DNA from: Mucilaginibacter sp. PAMC 26640 | Lineage (GTDB): Bacteria > Bacteroidota > Bacteroidia > Sphingobacteriales > Sphingobacteriaceae | NCBI GenBank assembly: GCA_001596135.1 | Contig: CP014773.1 | Coordinates: forward strand, 1,116,001 to 1,180,000 | Direction: 5' to 3' | DNA: 64,000 nucleotides | In this document: positions 17,626-27,254 of the stretch, in pieces | Numbering within the stretch: the first letter of the stretch is position 1 | Layout: every line of letters starts with the position of its first letter | The notes under the pieces: generated by a model | What the model was told of the DNA's origin: nothing | What the model saw: only the letters and a program-made list of their open reading frames with translations | Database searches by the model: none | Program-made: the position numbers and the translations under genes

Positions 17626-19437
17626 ATGAAATTAATAAAAAACACACTATTTTGTCTTTTTGCATTTACAACAAACGCCGTTGTAGCCACCGCCCAAATT
17701 GCGCAATTGCCTACAGAGTGGACGGAAGCGGCTAGCAAGGCTGGTGTACCGTTAGCTGAATACCCGAGGCCGCAGCTGCAACGGGAAGATTGGCTTTGTT
17801 TGAACGGCAAATGGGATTATCGTGGAGGCAAAGAGGCTCCCGATGCACTTGACCCACAAATAGCGGCTTCATTTGATGCCGCCGGGGTAAAGATCCTGGT
17901 GCCTTATTGTCCCGAATCTGTACTATCTGGCATCCAGCGGAAACAAGAGATCAACATGTGGTATCGTCGCACATTTCAAATACCTTCAAATTGGCAAAAC
18001 AAGCAGATCATCCTTCATTTTGGTGCAGTTGATCATGATGCTACCATATTTATAAACGGTAAAAAAACGGGTAAACACGCAGGCGGTTATGATTCGTTTA
18101 GTTTCAATATTACCCCCTTTCTTAAAAACGGCACCAATACTATTATTGTTGCAGCGCAAGATTTGAACAATGGCCGGGCACCATCCGGCAAAAACGGCCC
18201 CCGCGGCGACTATACTTTTTCTTCGGGGATTTGGCAAAGCGTTTGGATCGAGCCGGTGAACAAATCCTTTATCAAATCCATCCGCCTGTTGCCTGATCTT
18301 GAAAACAGCCGGTTAAAAGTGCTGGTTATGACCGGTGGCGGCGGAAAGGTATCTGCAACAGCCCTGGCTGGCAGAAAAATAGTGTCGCAGGCAAGCTCTG
18401 CCGCCGGCACTTACTTTTATTTACCGATTGATCATCCTTTACTGTGGTCGCCGGATACGCCTTTCCTTTACGACCTGAAACTTACCTTATACGGCGCTGA
18501 CGGGCGTGTTGCGGATGAGGTGAAAAGTTACTTCGGCATGCGCGATATTAAGCTCGGAAAGATTAATGGTGTGGTACGCCCGCTAATCAATGGCAAATTC
18601 ATCATGCAGCTTGGCCTGCTAGACCAAGGTTACTGGCCAGATGGCATCCTGACAGCCCCTACCGAGGAAGCCCTGAAATTTGACATGGAGTACACCAAGA
18701 AAGCGGGTTTCAACCTTATCAGGAAGCATATGAAAACTGAGCCCCAGCGCTTCTATTATTGGGCAGATAAAATGGGGCTGTTGGTTTGGCAGGATATGCC
18801 CGCCATTTGGTACCAAAATGAAGATACGCTAAAAACCCGTAAAGTATTCCGGCAAGAGTTAAAAGCCATTATTGACGACCATTACAATTCTCCTTCGATA
18901 ATTACCTGGGTACCATTTAACGAGAATTGGGGTGCCTTTGATGTAAAAAACATCACCAATTGGGTAAAGCAGTATGATCCATCCCGCCTGGTTAACGGCA
19001 ATTCCGGTTTCAACAACAACCCTGATTACCAAAAACCTTATGGCGATCCGGGCAATGGTGATTACGTAGATACCCATATTTACGTTGGGCCCAACGGTGC
19101 ATCTGTACCCGATGGGAATCGCGCTGCTTCACTTGGCGAATTTGGTGGCGTTGGCCTGTTTACCCGTGGCCAAATGTGGCCGGTAGAGAACAATGCTTAT
19201 GATTACTCCGCAACTCAAACAGCACTTACAGACCGATATGTGCTGATGCTAAACCAAGTGGAACAATTGATGAAATATAAAGGCCTTAGTGTTGCCATTT
19301 ACACCCAGACTACAGATGTAGAACATGAAGTGAATGGTGTGTTAACATACGACCGCGCGGTTGAAAAAATGCAAACCCAACGGATGACTGAGGTGAACGA
19401 GGCCGTGATTAAGGAAAGCTATAAAATGACCAAATAA
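17626..19437 (+). CDS. second secreted GH2-family glycoside hydrolase
   Basis: A 603-residue protein with a signal peptide ending in VVATAQ. The architecture matches the GH2 protein at 450-2288: sugar-binding jelly roll (ILHFGAVDHDATIFINGK), immunoglobulin-like domain and TIM barrel. Probable catalytic residues are E433 in PFNENWGAF and E505 in LGEFGG. The two share long motifs (PTEEALKFDMEYTKKAGFN here, PTEEAMIYDIDQLKAMGFN there; both end with YTQTTDVE.EVNG), so they are paralogues. It lies behind the FG-GAP gene and is followed by a bidirectional terminator. The substrate is not determined, but membership of the same subfamily suggests related linkages. Confidence 0.9.
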   Translation: MKLIKNTLFCLFAFTTNAVVATAQIAQLPTEWTEAASKAGVPLAEYPRPQLQREDWLCLNGKWDYRGGKEAPDALDPQIAASFDAAGVKILVPYCPESVLSGIQRKQEINMWYRRTFQIPSNWQNKQIILHFGAVDHDATIFINGKKTGKHAGGYDSFSFNITPFLKNGTNTIIVAAQDLNNGRAPSGKNGPRGDYTFSSGIWQSVWIEPVNKSFIKSIRLLPDLENSRLKVLVMTGGGGKVSATALAGRKIVSQASSAAGTYFYLPIDHPLLWSPDTPFLYDLKLTLYGADGRVADEVKSYFGMRDIKLGKINGVVRPLINGKFIMQLGLLDQGYWPDGILTAPTEEALKFDMEYTKKAGFNLIRKHMKTEPQRFYYWADKMGLLVWQDMPAIWYQNEDTLKTRKVFRQELKAIIDDHYNSPSIITWVPFNENWGAFDVKNITNWVKQYDPSRLVNGNSGFNNNPDYQKPYGDPGNGDYVDTHIYVGPNGASVPDGNRAASLGEFGGVGLFTRGQMWPVENNAYDYSATQTALTDRYVLMLNQVEQLMKYKGLSVAIYTQTTDVEHEVNGVLTYDRAVEKMQTQRMTEVNEAVIKESYKMTK

Positions 19438-19490
19438 GTTCCCCTTAGCTTGCGGAAGAAATTGATAATGCGCTCCTTTGTGTACATAAT

Positions 19491-19523
19491 TAAAGCCTCA
19501 AATCTTTACGATCTGAGGCTTTA
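19491..19523. terminator. bidirectional intrinsic terminator
   Basis: A perfect 10-bp stem (TAAAGCCTCA / TGAGGCTTTA) with a 13-base loop lies between the convergent stops of the GH2 gene (19437) and the DUF4965 gene (19534). The stem has A/T ends in both directions. Confidence 0.75.
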
Positions 19524-19533
19524 ACGGTTTAGG

Positions 19534-21999
19534 TTATTGTTCGTTTAGCTTGTCTGATAACACCTTCATATAGAAGCCGCCAACCACACTTCTTGCTTTA
19601 AAGTTATCGCGGATGCCGGTGTTGGAATCATAAAAATCGTTGAGCGGTACGCGCGATTCCGTTTCTATAGCATGCCTGTACACCGGCTTTACCAACGCTT
19701 CAAATTCTTGCCTGGTAGGGGCAAAGGTTGCGGTCCACAAGATCCAGTCGTTCTTCGTGTAAGCTTTGCGGCTGTCCAGGGGGATGCCAAATTTATTCTG
19801 CTTGGTGAGGTAGTATTTAGTTTCGGTATCATACACCTTTTTTGGGAACAGGTTTAAATTCAAAACCTTATCCCAAACCAGGTTATATTTTTGGCTCCAG
19901 GTATTTTTATTATCAAAAGTGAGGGCATAATGGTCGCCGGCATCTGCCATTGCGATCCATTTGGGCACCATACTTTCGGCTATGGCACGATACTTTTTTG
20001 CTGTTGCAAAATCACCAAGTTTTTCGGCCATTTGTGCATAACAGGCTATTCCAACAATTGCCTTAACCGATAAGTTGGCGTTGCGCGCCAAATGGCCGGC
20101 GAAATCATCGGTACACAATTGAGTTTTAGGGTCCAGGCCTTCTTTAGTTAAATAATCAACCCAGGTAGTAAGCGTTTTCCAGTGCAATTTGGCAAAATCG
20201 CCATTGCCCTGGGCCTTGGTTATCGCAGCGGTAAGAATGATCATATTTCCGGATTCCTCTACCGGCATAGGCTCACCGTAAGTTTGCCCGTTAGCTAGCG
20301 GATAAGTACCCAGGTCATGTGCTGCCCATGGGTGCGCATACTTTCCGCTTTCGCTGAAATAAAAGATACCGTTTAGCATGCCCTGAAGCAATTTAGGGTT
20401 ATAAATAAGATAAAGTGGCGCAGATGGATAAGTAACATCCACCGTGTTAATAAAACCACCGCTGTTATTTTCTTTAGATAACCACAGCACTTCGCCTTTC
20501 GGGCTCTTTATCAATGTGTGGGCCGCAATACTTTGCCGGTAGGCTAGTGCACACAAACGGGCGTAATCTTCACCACCCGATTTCAGTGCCGTAGAATAAA
20601 CTTCCTTGTTCAAGGCCTCGCATTTCTGCATTATAGCCTTGTATTCGCTTAAGGCACTGGTTAATTGCCCGTCCATAGTTGCCTTGCCAGATGTATTCCA
20701 CCATGGCCTCAAGTTAGTTTTAAAATACTGAATAGCATATATTTCGTCATAACCGAGTTCAATGAAACGCTCGACTGCAGTTTTACCAACTTTACCAAAG
20801 GTAACCACAGTATTAAGAGACAACGACTTTCCGCGGGAAGCAGAAGAAGCAGTAGAACCGTTTCTGAAGGCATCAGCAGCGGCGCTGCCTTGGGTAATAA
20901 ACTGCACTGCTTGGCTGGATTTAGGTGCCGCAACATAAAAATATCCCCAGTCTATCCGCATGTCATCAGCGCCTTTTTGCAGAATTGGCTGCTCTGCGGT
21001 ACCTGTTTTTAAGATCGCTAATTTATCAGTCGTATATTTTTTTGCTGTTACTTCCTGTGAAGGTTGATAAACAGCAATGTCTGACGATGCACTCAACAAC
21101 ACTTTTACCGCGTGCAACTGGTTATCTTTCGCTTGCACCTTATAAGTAATGTAAGATACGGGGCGCGATAACACGTTAAGATCCCTCATCAAAAGCGGCG
21201 ATGTGAAAGTAAGTTTAAGATCTACCTTGCCGCATGAAAAATTGTATATGGTTTGTGTGGCCGTAACATCCACATTGTTTTGCTTAGCAAGCTGCATCTT
21301 ATCGGCATTATCTTTTTGTTTGTCAACCAGGCCAAAATCAAGGTACCTGCCGCCTGCCGTATTTAGCAAATGAATAGCAATAATATTCTGCCCCGTTTTT
21401 AGTTCATTTTTGCTGATCGGAAAATATTGGAAAGTGCTGGTCCAGCCTTGTTTCTCATAAACCTTCTTACCGTTCAAAAACACTTCAATGTTATCGTCGT
21501 GATTGATCTTTAAAAACAGGTCATTGATATTGGAAGGGTTTGCCAACGAGAATATTCTCCGCACCCAAATGTCATGAGATTTCCAGGTTGTTTTTACAAG
21601 GCTGGCATTATCCCCGATAGGTGCAACACCTGATTTCCAGTCGCCTGCTGCATAGGCTGCCGATTGCCAGTCACCTTGAGGTACCGTTTCAGTGTACTTT
21701 ACGGTATAAGGTGTTACATCGGATGCGCTTAGCACCTCTTTATACTTTACTTCTTCTTTACCCAAAAACCGGTAAATTGTGCCATCCACATTGATCAGGC
21801 CAAGCAAAGACTGATCTGCACCCGTCCAATGAGCGGTAGTAGATGTCTGCAACTGATCGGTGTTAGACCATATACTAAAATTAGGATTGTGTGTGATCAA
21901 CGGGTATGCCGGTGCTTTTCTGTCCTGCGCCTGGATCTGGCCAACGCCGAAGGCGCAGCACAGCAAGCCCCAAAACTTTAACTTGATAAATTGATTCAT
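19534..21999 (-). CDS. secreted DUF4965/DUF5127/DUF1793 'glutaminase-like' protein
   Basis: An 821-residue protein with a signal peptide ending GQIQAQ. The N-terminal PAYPLITHNPNFSIWSNTDQ and AHWTGADQSLLGLINVDG are typical of the family whose domains are DUF4964, DUF5127, DUF4965 and DUF1793. The C-terminal half is an alpha-barrel of the glycosidase type (PWAAHDLGTYPLANGQTYGE, MPVEESGNMIILTAA). Fungal relatives were called glutaminase A, but in Bacteroidota these sit among glycan genes and may be glycosidases. About residues 110-215 there is an inserted galactose-binding-like beta-sandwich (DIWVRRIFSLANPSN, INHDDNIEVFLNGKKVYE). The gene is divergent from the ECF sigma factor and appears to stand alone. 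Confidence 0.85.
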   Translation of the reverse strand: MNQFIKLKFWGLLCCAFGVGQIQAQDRKAPAYPLITHNPNFSIWSNTDQLQTSTTAHWTGADQSLLGLINVDGTIYRFLGKEEVKYKEVLSASDVTPYTVKYTETVPQGDWQSAAYAAGDWKSGVAPIGDNASLVKTTWKSHDIWVRRIFSLANPSNINDLFLKINHDDNIEVFLNGKKVYEKQGWTSTFQYFPISKNELKTGQNIIAIHLLNTAGGRYLDFGLVDKQKDNADKMQLAKQNNVDVTATQTIYNFSCGKVDLKLTFTSPLLMRDLNVLSRPVSYITYKVQAKDNQLHAVKVLLSASSDIAVYQPSQEVTAKKYTTDKLAILKTGTAEQPILQKGADDMRIDWGYFYVAAPKSSQAVQFITQGSAAADAFRNGSTASSASRGKSLSLNTVVTFGKVGKTAVERFIELGYDEIYAIQYFKTNLRPWWNTSGKATMDGQLTSALSEYKAIMQKCEALNKEVYSTALKSGGEDYARLCALAYRQSIAAHTLIKSPKGEVLWLSKENNSGGFINTVDVTYPSAPLYLIYNPKLLQGMLNGIFYFSESGKYAHPWAAHDLGTYPLANGQTYGEPMPVEESGNMIILTAAITKAQGNGDFAKLHWKTLTTWVDYLTKEGLDPKTQLCTDDFAGHLARNANLSVKAIVGIACYAQMAEKLGDFATAKKYRAIAESMVPKWIAMADAGDHYALTFDNKNTWSQKYNLVWDKVLNLNLFPKKVYDTETKYYLTKQNKFGIPLDSRKAYTKNDWILWTATFAPTRQEFEALVKPVYRHAIETESRVPLNDFYDSNTGIRDNFKARSVVGGFYMKVLSDKLNEQ

Positions 22000-22242
22000 A
22001 TAAAATAAGTTCGATAATTGAACCGGTAAAATTAAGCGACCGGCATCTTACAGTAACATCTTTTCGTATCAAGCTTTCGACTATTCGTATCAATTTGCTC
22101 CTAAAAACAAAAAATATCGCGCCTGCAATTGGTCATTAGGCAAAAACCGAAAATCAATTTGGCCGGAAAGGTCGGCTTTAAGTAACAACCCGGTCTTTTG
22201 TTTTAACCACACTACCTTAATGATGGCTTAACACCCTTAAAC

Positions 22243-22250
22243 TATCTTTG
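22243..22250 (+). promoter_or_regulatory. -7 box of the ECF sigma gene
   Basis: TATCTTTG matches TAnnTTTG and lies 16 bases before the ATG at 22267. No clear -33 element. The short leader suggests housekeeping-type transcription of the sigma gene. Confidence 0.5.
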
Positions 22251-22266
22251 CCTGTCTAAATTACTA

Positions 22267-22851
22267 ATGAATAGTACCGACAAGGAATTGATTGAATCAA
22301 TAGCAATCGGGAATCCGGATGCCTTCCAAATTCTTTTTAACCGACACTGGAAATCTTTATATGCTTTTGTTTTTCGTTTAACAAGAGACGAAGACCAGAG
22401 CAAGGATATCGTACAGGATGTATTTATGTACATCTGGAATAATCGCGAAAAATTGTATACCTCTGAATCTTTTCTGCCATATCTGCATACCGTTGCTAAA
22501 AACAGTGTGATGAGCAATTTTCGAAAAGATAAGGTCCGGCTTGAAGGTGTTGATAAACTGCTTAATGATATGCAAGCACCTGCTAACAGCGATGATCGCC
22601 TGTTGTTTAGCGAGGTACAAGTAGCTGTTGATACCGAACTTTCCAGAATGCCATTGAATATGCAGCGATGCTTTAAACTGAGCCGTTTTGAAGACAAATC
22701 CATTAAAGATATCGCTGCCGAACTCAAACTATCCGAACAAACTGTAAAAAATAATATTTCTGAAGCTTTGCGCCGGCTAAGACATTCCGTTGAACAGGGT
22801 TCGTTATTATATCTATCGATCTTAGTGCTCAAGTTGATCGTAAAAGATTAA
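22267..22851 (+). CDS. ECF-type RNA polymerase sigma factor
   Basis: A 194-residue protein with sigma-70 region 2 (about residues 10-85, FQILFNRHWKSLYAFVFRLT, DIVQDVFMYIWNNREKL) and region 4 (about 125-180, LSRMPLNMQRCFKLSRFEDK, IAAELKLSEQTVKNNISEAL). It belongs to the Bacteroidota FecI-like group that pairs with FecR anti-sigma factors, here 57 bp downstream. The likely target is the TonB-receptor gene behind fecR. A decayed copy of a closely similar gene lies at 42481-42800. Confidence 0.93.
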   Translation: MNSTDKELIESIAIGNPDAFQILFNRHWKSLYAFVFRLTRDEDQSKDIVQDVFMYIWNNREKLYTSESFLPYLHTVAKNSVMSNFRKDKVRLEGVDKLLNDMQAPANSDDRLLFSEVQVAVDTELSRMPLNMQRCFKLSRFEDKSIKDIAAELKLSEQTVKNNISEALRRLRHSVEQGSLLYLSILVLKLIVKD

Positions 22852-22908
22852 CGGAAGCTTAACATTAGCTTAAAGTACTTTTTAGCGTTTCAGGCGCTAT
22901 ATGTATGA

Positions 22909-23922
22909 ATGAAGATAAAGAATAACGCTCTCATTAAGCGGCTGTTTGCCGGGTATCAAGACGGTACCCTCTCTAATATTGACAAACAACTAATTGATAA
23001 CTGGTTCAGTAGCCACCATGAAGATGCTGCCAACGATATTTTTAGCAGTCTGGCAGATGAAAGCAGGATACACACTGAGCTTACCGAAAGACTAAACCGG
23101 CGTATTAATGATCAGCAGGTGCGCAGGTTATGGTACAATTCTTTCTGGCTAAAGGCAGCATGTATAACAGCTGTCCTATCGGTTACAGCAATTCTGGTAT
23201 TAAAGAACAGGCAACAGGCTTTGGTAGTACAACAGCTTACGTATCAAACCATCACTACCCAGAACGCACAGATCAAAAATATTTTGCTTGATGACGGAAC
23301 GCGGGTATGGCTAAACTCGGCCAGCCGGATAAGGTTTGCCCAATCATTTAATACCGGCAAGCAACGTACAGTATACCTTGACAAGGGCGAAGCCTATTTT
23401 GAAGTAAAGCACGATGCTCATCGCCCTTTTGCAGTACTGTCCGGGCGTTTCCAAACAACCGTTTTAGGCACAGCCTTCAACATTAGGGCATATAATACCG
23501 AAAAAGAATATAAAGTTGCAGTGGCCTCGGGCATGGTAAGCGTTGGTGTGGCTGGTGAAAACGGCCAATACGTGGCTTTGAGTAAAAGCCTGATAAAAGG
23601 CCAGATACTTAAGTTTAATTCCGCGAATAAAAAGCTGGCAATATCACAAGCCGCTATTCCACCCCAATTATCATGGATTGCCGGTCGTGTCATCAACATT
23701 GACGGCCTTAACTTAAGATCCATCGGAGAGGAACTCGCACGCGCCTACAACCTTAAAGTTAGTTTATCTCATCCTGAGTATGATAGGAAACAGTATACGG
23801 TTACCCTTAACCATCATAATCTTGCCTTGACCCTTCAGCAATTAACGCTTAAAACGGGCGTGAGCTACAAACTGGAGAACTATCACTTAACCATTAACCC
23901 ACAAAACCCGCTTATGAAATAA
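22909..23922 (+). CDS. FecR-family anti-sigma factor
   Basis: A 337-residue inner-membrane protein. It has a cytosolic N-terminal domain that should bind the sigma factor (to about residue 80), one membrane helix (AACITAVLSVTAILVL), the periplasmic FecR domain (about 110-205, IKNILLDDGTRVWLNSAS, RTVYLDKGEAYFEVKHD, TTVLGTAFNIRAY) and a C-terminal DUF4974/STN-like domain (about 265-333). FecR proteins hold the sigma factor until a TonB receptor signals substrate. The gene is between the sigma factor and a TonB receptor. That receptor lacks a visible N-terminal signalling (STN) domain, so how the signal arrives is unclear. Confidence 0.92.
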   Translation: MKIKNNALIKRLFAGYQDGTLSNIDKQLIDNWFSSHHEDAANDIFSSLADESRIHTELTERLNRRINDQQVRRLWYNSFWLKAACITAVLSVTAILVLKNRQQALVVQQLTYQTITTQNAQIKNILLDDGTRVWLNSASRIRFAQSFNTGKQRTVYLDKGEAYFEVKHDAHRPFAVLSGRFQTTVLGTAFNIRAYNTEKEYKVAVASGMVSVGVAGENGQYVALSKSLIKGQILKFNSANKKLAISQAAIPPQLSWIAGRVINIDGLNLRSIGEELARAYNLKVSLSHPEYDRKQYTVTLNHHNLALTLQQLTLKTGVSYKLENYHLTINPQNPLMK

Positions 23923-23940
23923 AGTTTCAATAACGTCAAA

Positions 23941-23968
23941 AGCCGAAAGTGTTGGCGCACTTCCGGCT
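23941..23968 (+). terminator. hairpin between fecR and the TonB receptor gene
   Basis: An 11-bp stem with one mismatch (AGCCGAAAGTG / CACTTCCGGCT) and a 6-base loop lies 18 bp after the fecR stop. There is no real U-tract, so it may be a weak terminator, an attenuator or a transcript-stabilising structure. Confidence 0.45.
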
Positions 23969-24035
23969 TAAGTCAGGGCTGTAGCAGCCAGGGCTATTAA
24001 TCAACTCTATCAAAATTTAATTAAAGCAACTCAAT

Positions 24036-27000
24036 ATGCACCTTTTTATTCAATTATTAAAAGACCGGAAGGAAATAAATATTTTAAAAAAAGTATTCCT
24101 CCCGGTTATTGTACTTATGTTATTAGTAAATGGCAATCTTTACGCCCAGTCTACCGATGCCTCCATATCAGGTTTGGTTAAAGATGCCAAAGGCGCAGCT
24201 ATACCCGGCGCTACCATTTCCATTCAAAATGAGACTAACGGTTTTCGTGCGGTGAGTAGTACCAATGCACAGGGCCGCTATATTTTTGCCCAATTGCCAT
24301 TAGGTCGTCAGTATGCGGTTAAAGTTTCTTATATAGGTGCAGCTACGCAGATTAAGAACGAAATTTCTTTAAATCAGGGTGATAAACTGGTGGTTGACTT
24401 CAACTTGTCAAGTACTTCAACTGATTTGAACGAAGTGGTGGTAAAAGCTAACGGGCTCAATAGCCGTACCGACCGTTTAGGCGGAAGTACAGCTATTAAT
24501 TCCCGTACTATTCAGCAGATCCCGGCGCTTAACCGGAATTTCACCAACCTGTTATCGCTGGCGCCAACCTCAAATGGTGGTTCCATTGCGGGTCAGTTGC
24601 CGTCATCAACCAATTACTTGATTGATGGTACCAGCGCGCGCAGTAACCTTACATCGGGTGCAGTAGGCAGCGGTCCTTATTCATTGTCTCTCGAAGCCAT
24701 ACGAGAATTCGAGGTGTCAACCAATATCTATGATGTATCCCAAGGCCGTTCCGGTGGCGGTACAGTAAGTGCTGTAACCAAATCTGGTACAAACACCTTT
24801 ACCGGTGCGGTTTTTGACTACTACCGGTCTGATGCACTGGCCAGTCCATACGATACACGAGGTAACAAACGAGTGCAAAATTTTACGACTAACCAATATG
24901 GTTTTGCGGTAGGCGGTCCTATTGTTAAAAACAAAGTTTTCTTTTTTACCGCTTTCGACCGTCAAAACCAGGCCGCACCCTTCCAAATCGCCGATATTCG
25001 TTCCGATGCAGATGCAATCTCTTTGCGTATTAGTAAAGGAATGCTGGATAGCGTAGTTCGGATAGGTCAGCAAAAATACGGATTGGCTAGCAGTCCGCAA
25101 GTAGGCGAATTTCCGCGTAATACGGTTGCCAACACTTTATTTGCCCGTATCGACTGGCAGCTTAATGACAAAAACAGATTGACCATTCGTAATAATTATA
25201 GTGACTGGAACAACCCTAACAGTACCGATGATAACTCCAGTATCAACCTGTTTGAAGTTTATGGTGATTTTAAATCGCATGAGAACACCACGCTGGCATC
25301 GTTACGTACACAGTTCAGTTCTACATTCTTAAACGAATTAAAACTGCAGTTCCAAACCGCCAAACGCGATTACCTGCCTAACAGCCAATTACCTTTGGCT
25401 AATATTCCACGTGCAATTGTGACTGTACGCTCAACCTTGCCAAACGGTACCATAGGCAGCACATCGGTACAACTAGGTGGTCAGCGTTTTACACCAGAAA
25501 GTGATTTAGAAAATCAATTACAATTGGTGAACACCAGTTACCTTACAAAAGGCAAATACAATTTTACCTTCGGAACCGATAACACGCTGACTTACCTGAA
25601 TACCTATATTTCTAATGAGCAAAATGGCCGGTTCCTTTTCAACAGTATTCAGGAATTTGATAATTTGAACCCAACGCGTTTTGTACGCGAGGTACCTCTT
25701 GCCGGTATTCCATCGGTACAGCAATATGTATTGAATTTATCGGCTTTTGGCCAGGTACAGTTTGAACCCGTTAAAAATGTAAGTGCAAGCTTTGGCCTGC
25801 GCTGGGATTTAACCAGTTATCTTAATGCTGGAGAGTATAACCCGGCTGTGGATAAAACGCTTGGTTTAAAAACCAATAACAACCCTACTGATTGGAATAA
25901 TTTTCAGCCGCGTATGCAAATTTCATGGGATGTGCAGGGTAAGAAAACAGATATCATCCGTTTAGGCGGTGGTATATTTTCATCAAACCCTATTAACTAC
26001 GCGCAGGTTAACAACATTCAAAACAGCGGCACCAAAGTGGCCTCTATAGATGTAACCCGCCCGGCTACCGGTACCAATCTAGTTCCGGTGCCTAATTTCC
26101 CGGCTTACCGTAATGATCCATCAACTGTTCCGGGCCTTATCGCAGGCGCACCTACGGTTTCAACCATCAATCTTAACGATCCTAACCTGCAGATCCCAAC
26201 CATTTACAAAGCCAACTTAAGCTACAACCACCTGTTTGGCGATTGGCTGCGTTTGGGCGTAAACTTATTAGTAAGCCACACGAAAAACAATTATGTTTAT
26301 TTAGATCGCAACCTGGTAGATCAGCCATATTTTACTTTATCAAACGAAGCTAACCGCGGTGTATTTGTTCCGGCAGCAACCATCACAGCGGCCGGTATCA
26401 CTGACAATGTTAAGGGGCGTAAAACGCAGGCGGTTGGCCGTACTCTTGAACTTACCAATGGAGCCAAAATCAACTCCCAGGCGATCGTATTTGACGGTGA
26501 TGTGCGCTATTTTAAAGATGGTTTCCTATCGTTCAGCTATACGTATAACAATACCAAGGATAACACCTCTTATAATGGTAACGTAGCCAACACTTCAACT
26601 TTCCGCCCAATAAAATCGGATCCCCGTGACTTGACCGAGCTAAACTACTCGGACAATCAGTTTAGAACTAAAGTAGTTGTATTTGGCTCTACGCCAACCT
26701 GGAAAGGTTTCTCTTTAAGCGGCCGGTACACCGGTACAGGAGGAACGCGCTACTCGTTAACTGTTGATGCCGACATCAACGGTGACTTTGTGGGTGGCCC
26801 AAGTACCGATAACGATTTGGCTTTTGTATTTGATCCAAATGACCCCAATACCTCTGCCGCCGTTAAAGCCTCGATGGAAAAAGTGCTGAATAACCCGGAT
26901 AACCGCGCTAAAGATTATATCAAAAAGAGTTTAGGCAAAATTGCAGACCGTAATGGTGGCAGCAATCCGTTCTCGGGAACTATTGATCTTAGATTAGCCA

Positions 27001-27242
27001 AAATCTTCAAGTTTTACAAAAAGAATGCACTTACCGTGTCTGTAGATGTATTCAACTTTGCAAACCTGCTCAACAAGAAAAACGGTGTGAATTATAATTT
27101 GGGTCAGCAAACCTTGTTAACCGTAACCGGCTTTAACCAAACCACCAAACTATACAACTATCGTGTAAACGAAAATGTAGGCGTAACAACCGCTGGTGGT
27201 ACGCCATACCAGATACAACTAGGAGCCCGCTATACATTCTAA
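24036..27242 (+). CDS. SusD-less (Oar-type) TonB-dependent receptor
   Basis: A 1068-residue outer-membrane protein. The signal peptide ends at GNLYAQ. It is followed directly by a carboxypeptidase-regulatory-like domain (ISGLVKDAKGAAIPGATISI, about residues 43-130), a plug (GLNSRTDRLGGSTAINSRTI, NYLIDGTSARSNL, GRSGGGTVSAVTKSGTNTF) and a beta-barrel ending in IQLGARYTF. This is the Oar-like type that works without SusD. No STN domain is present between the signal peptide and the plug. Its position behind sigma/FecR suggests sigma-dependent expression. It is followed after 12 bp by a nucleotide pyrophosphatase/phosphodiesterase gene, so the cargo may be a phosphorylated or nucleotide-linked compound (inference). 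Confidence 0.9.
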   Translation: MHLFIQLLKDRKEINILKKVFLPVIVLMLLVNGNLYAQSTDASISGLVKDAKGAAIPGATISIQNETNGFRAVSSTNAQGRYIFAQLPLGRQYAVKVSYIGAATQIKNEISLNQGDKLVVDFNLSSTSTDLNEVVVKANGLNSRTDRLGGSTAINSRTIQQIPALNRNFTNLLSLAPTSNGGSIAGQLPSSTNYLIDGTSARSNLTSGAVGSGPYSLSLEAIREFEVSTNIYDVSQGRSGGGTVSAVTKSGTNTFTGAVFDYYRSDALASPYDTRGNKRVQNFTTNQYGFAVGGPIVKNKVFFFTAFDRQNQAAPFQIADIRSDADAISLRISKGMLDSVVRIGQQKYGLASSPQVGEFPRNTVANTLFARIDWQLNDKNRLTIRNNYSDWNNPNSTDDNSSINLFEVYGDFKSHENTTLASLRTQFSSTFLNELKLQFQTAKRDYLPNSQLPLANIPRAIVTVRSTLPNGTIGSTSVQLGGQRFTPESDLENQLQLVNTSYLTKGKYNFTFGTDNTLTYLNTYISNEQNGRFLFNSIQEFDNLNPTRFVREVPLAGIPSVQQYVLNLSAFGQVQFEPVKNVSASFGLRWDLTSYLNAGEYNPAVDKTLGLKTNNNPTDWNNFQPRMQISWDVQGKKTDIIRLGGGIFSSNPINYAQVNNIQNSGTKVASIDVTRPATGTNLVPVPNFPAYRNDPSTVPGLIAGAPTVSTINLNDPNLQIPTIYKANLSYNHLFGDWLRLGVNLLVSHTKNNYVYLDRNLVDQPYFTLSNEANRGVFVPAATITAAGITDNVKGRKTQAVGRTLELTNGAKINSQAIVFDGDVRYFKDGFLSFSYTYNNTKDNTSYNGNVANTSTFRPIKSDPRDLTELNYSDNQFRTKVVVFGSTPTWKGFSLSGRYTGTGGTRYSLTVDADINGDFVGGPSTDNDLAFVFDPNDPNTSAAVKASMEKVLNNPDNRAKDYIKKSLGKIADRNGGSNPFSGTIDLRLAKIFKFYKKNALTVSVDVFNFANLLNKKNGVNYNLGQQTLLTVTGFNQTTKLYNYRVNENVGVTTAGGTPYQIQLGARYTF

Positions 27243-27254
27243 AAAACAATTACC

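Noticed and set aside
22242..22832. A 196-codon open frame on the minus strand opposite the ECF sigma gene
   Set aside because: The plus-strand frame has clear sigma regions 2 and 4; the antisense product shows no recognisable pattern and its codon use looks like a shadow.
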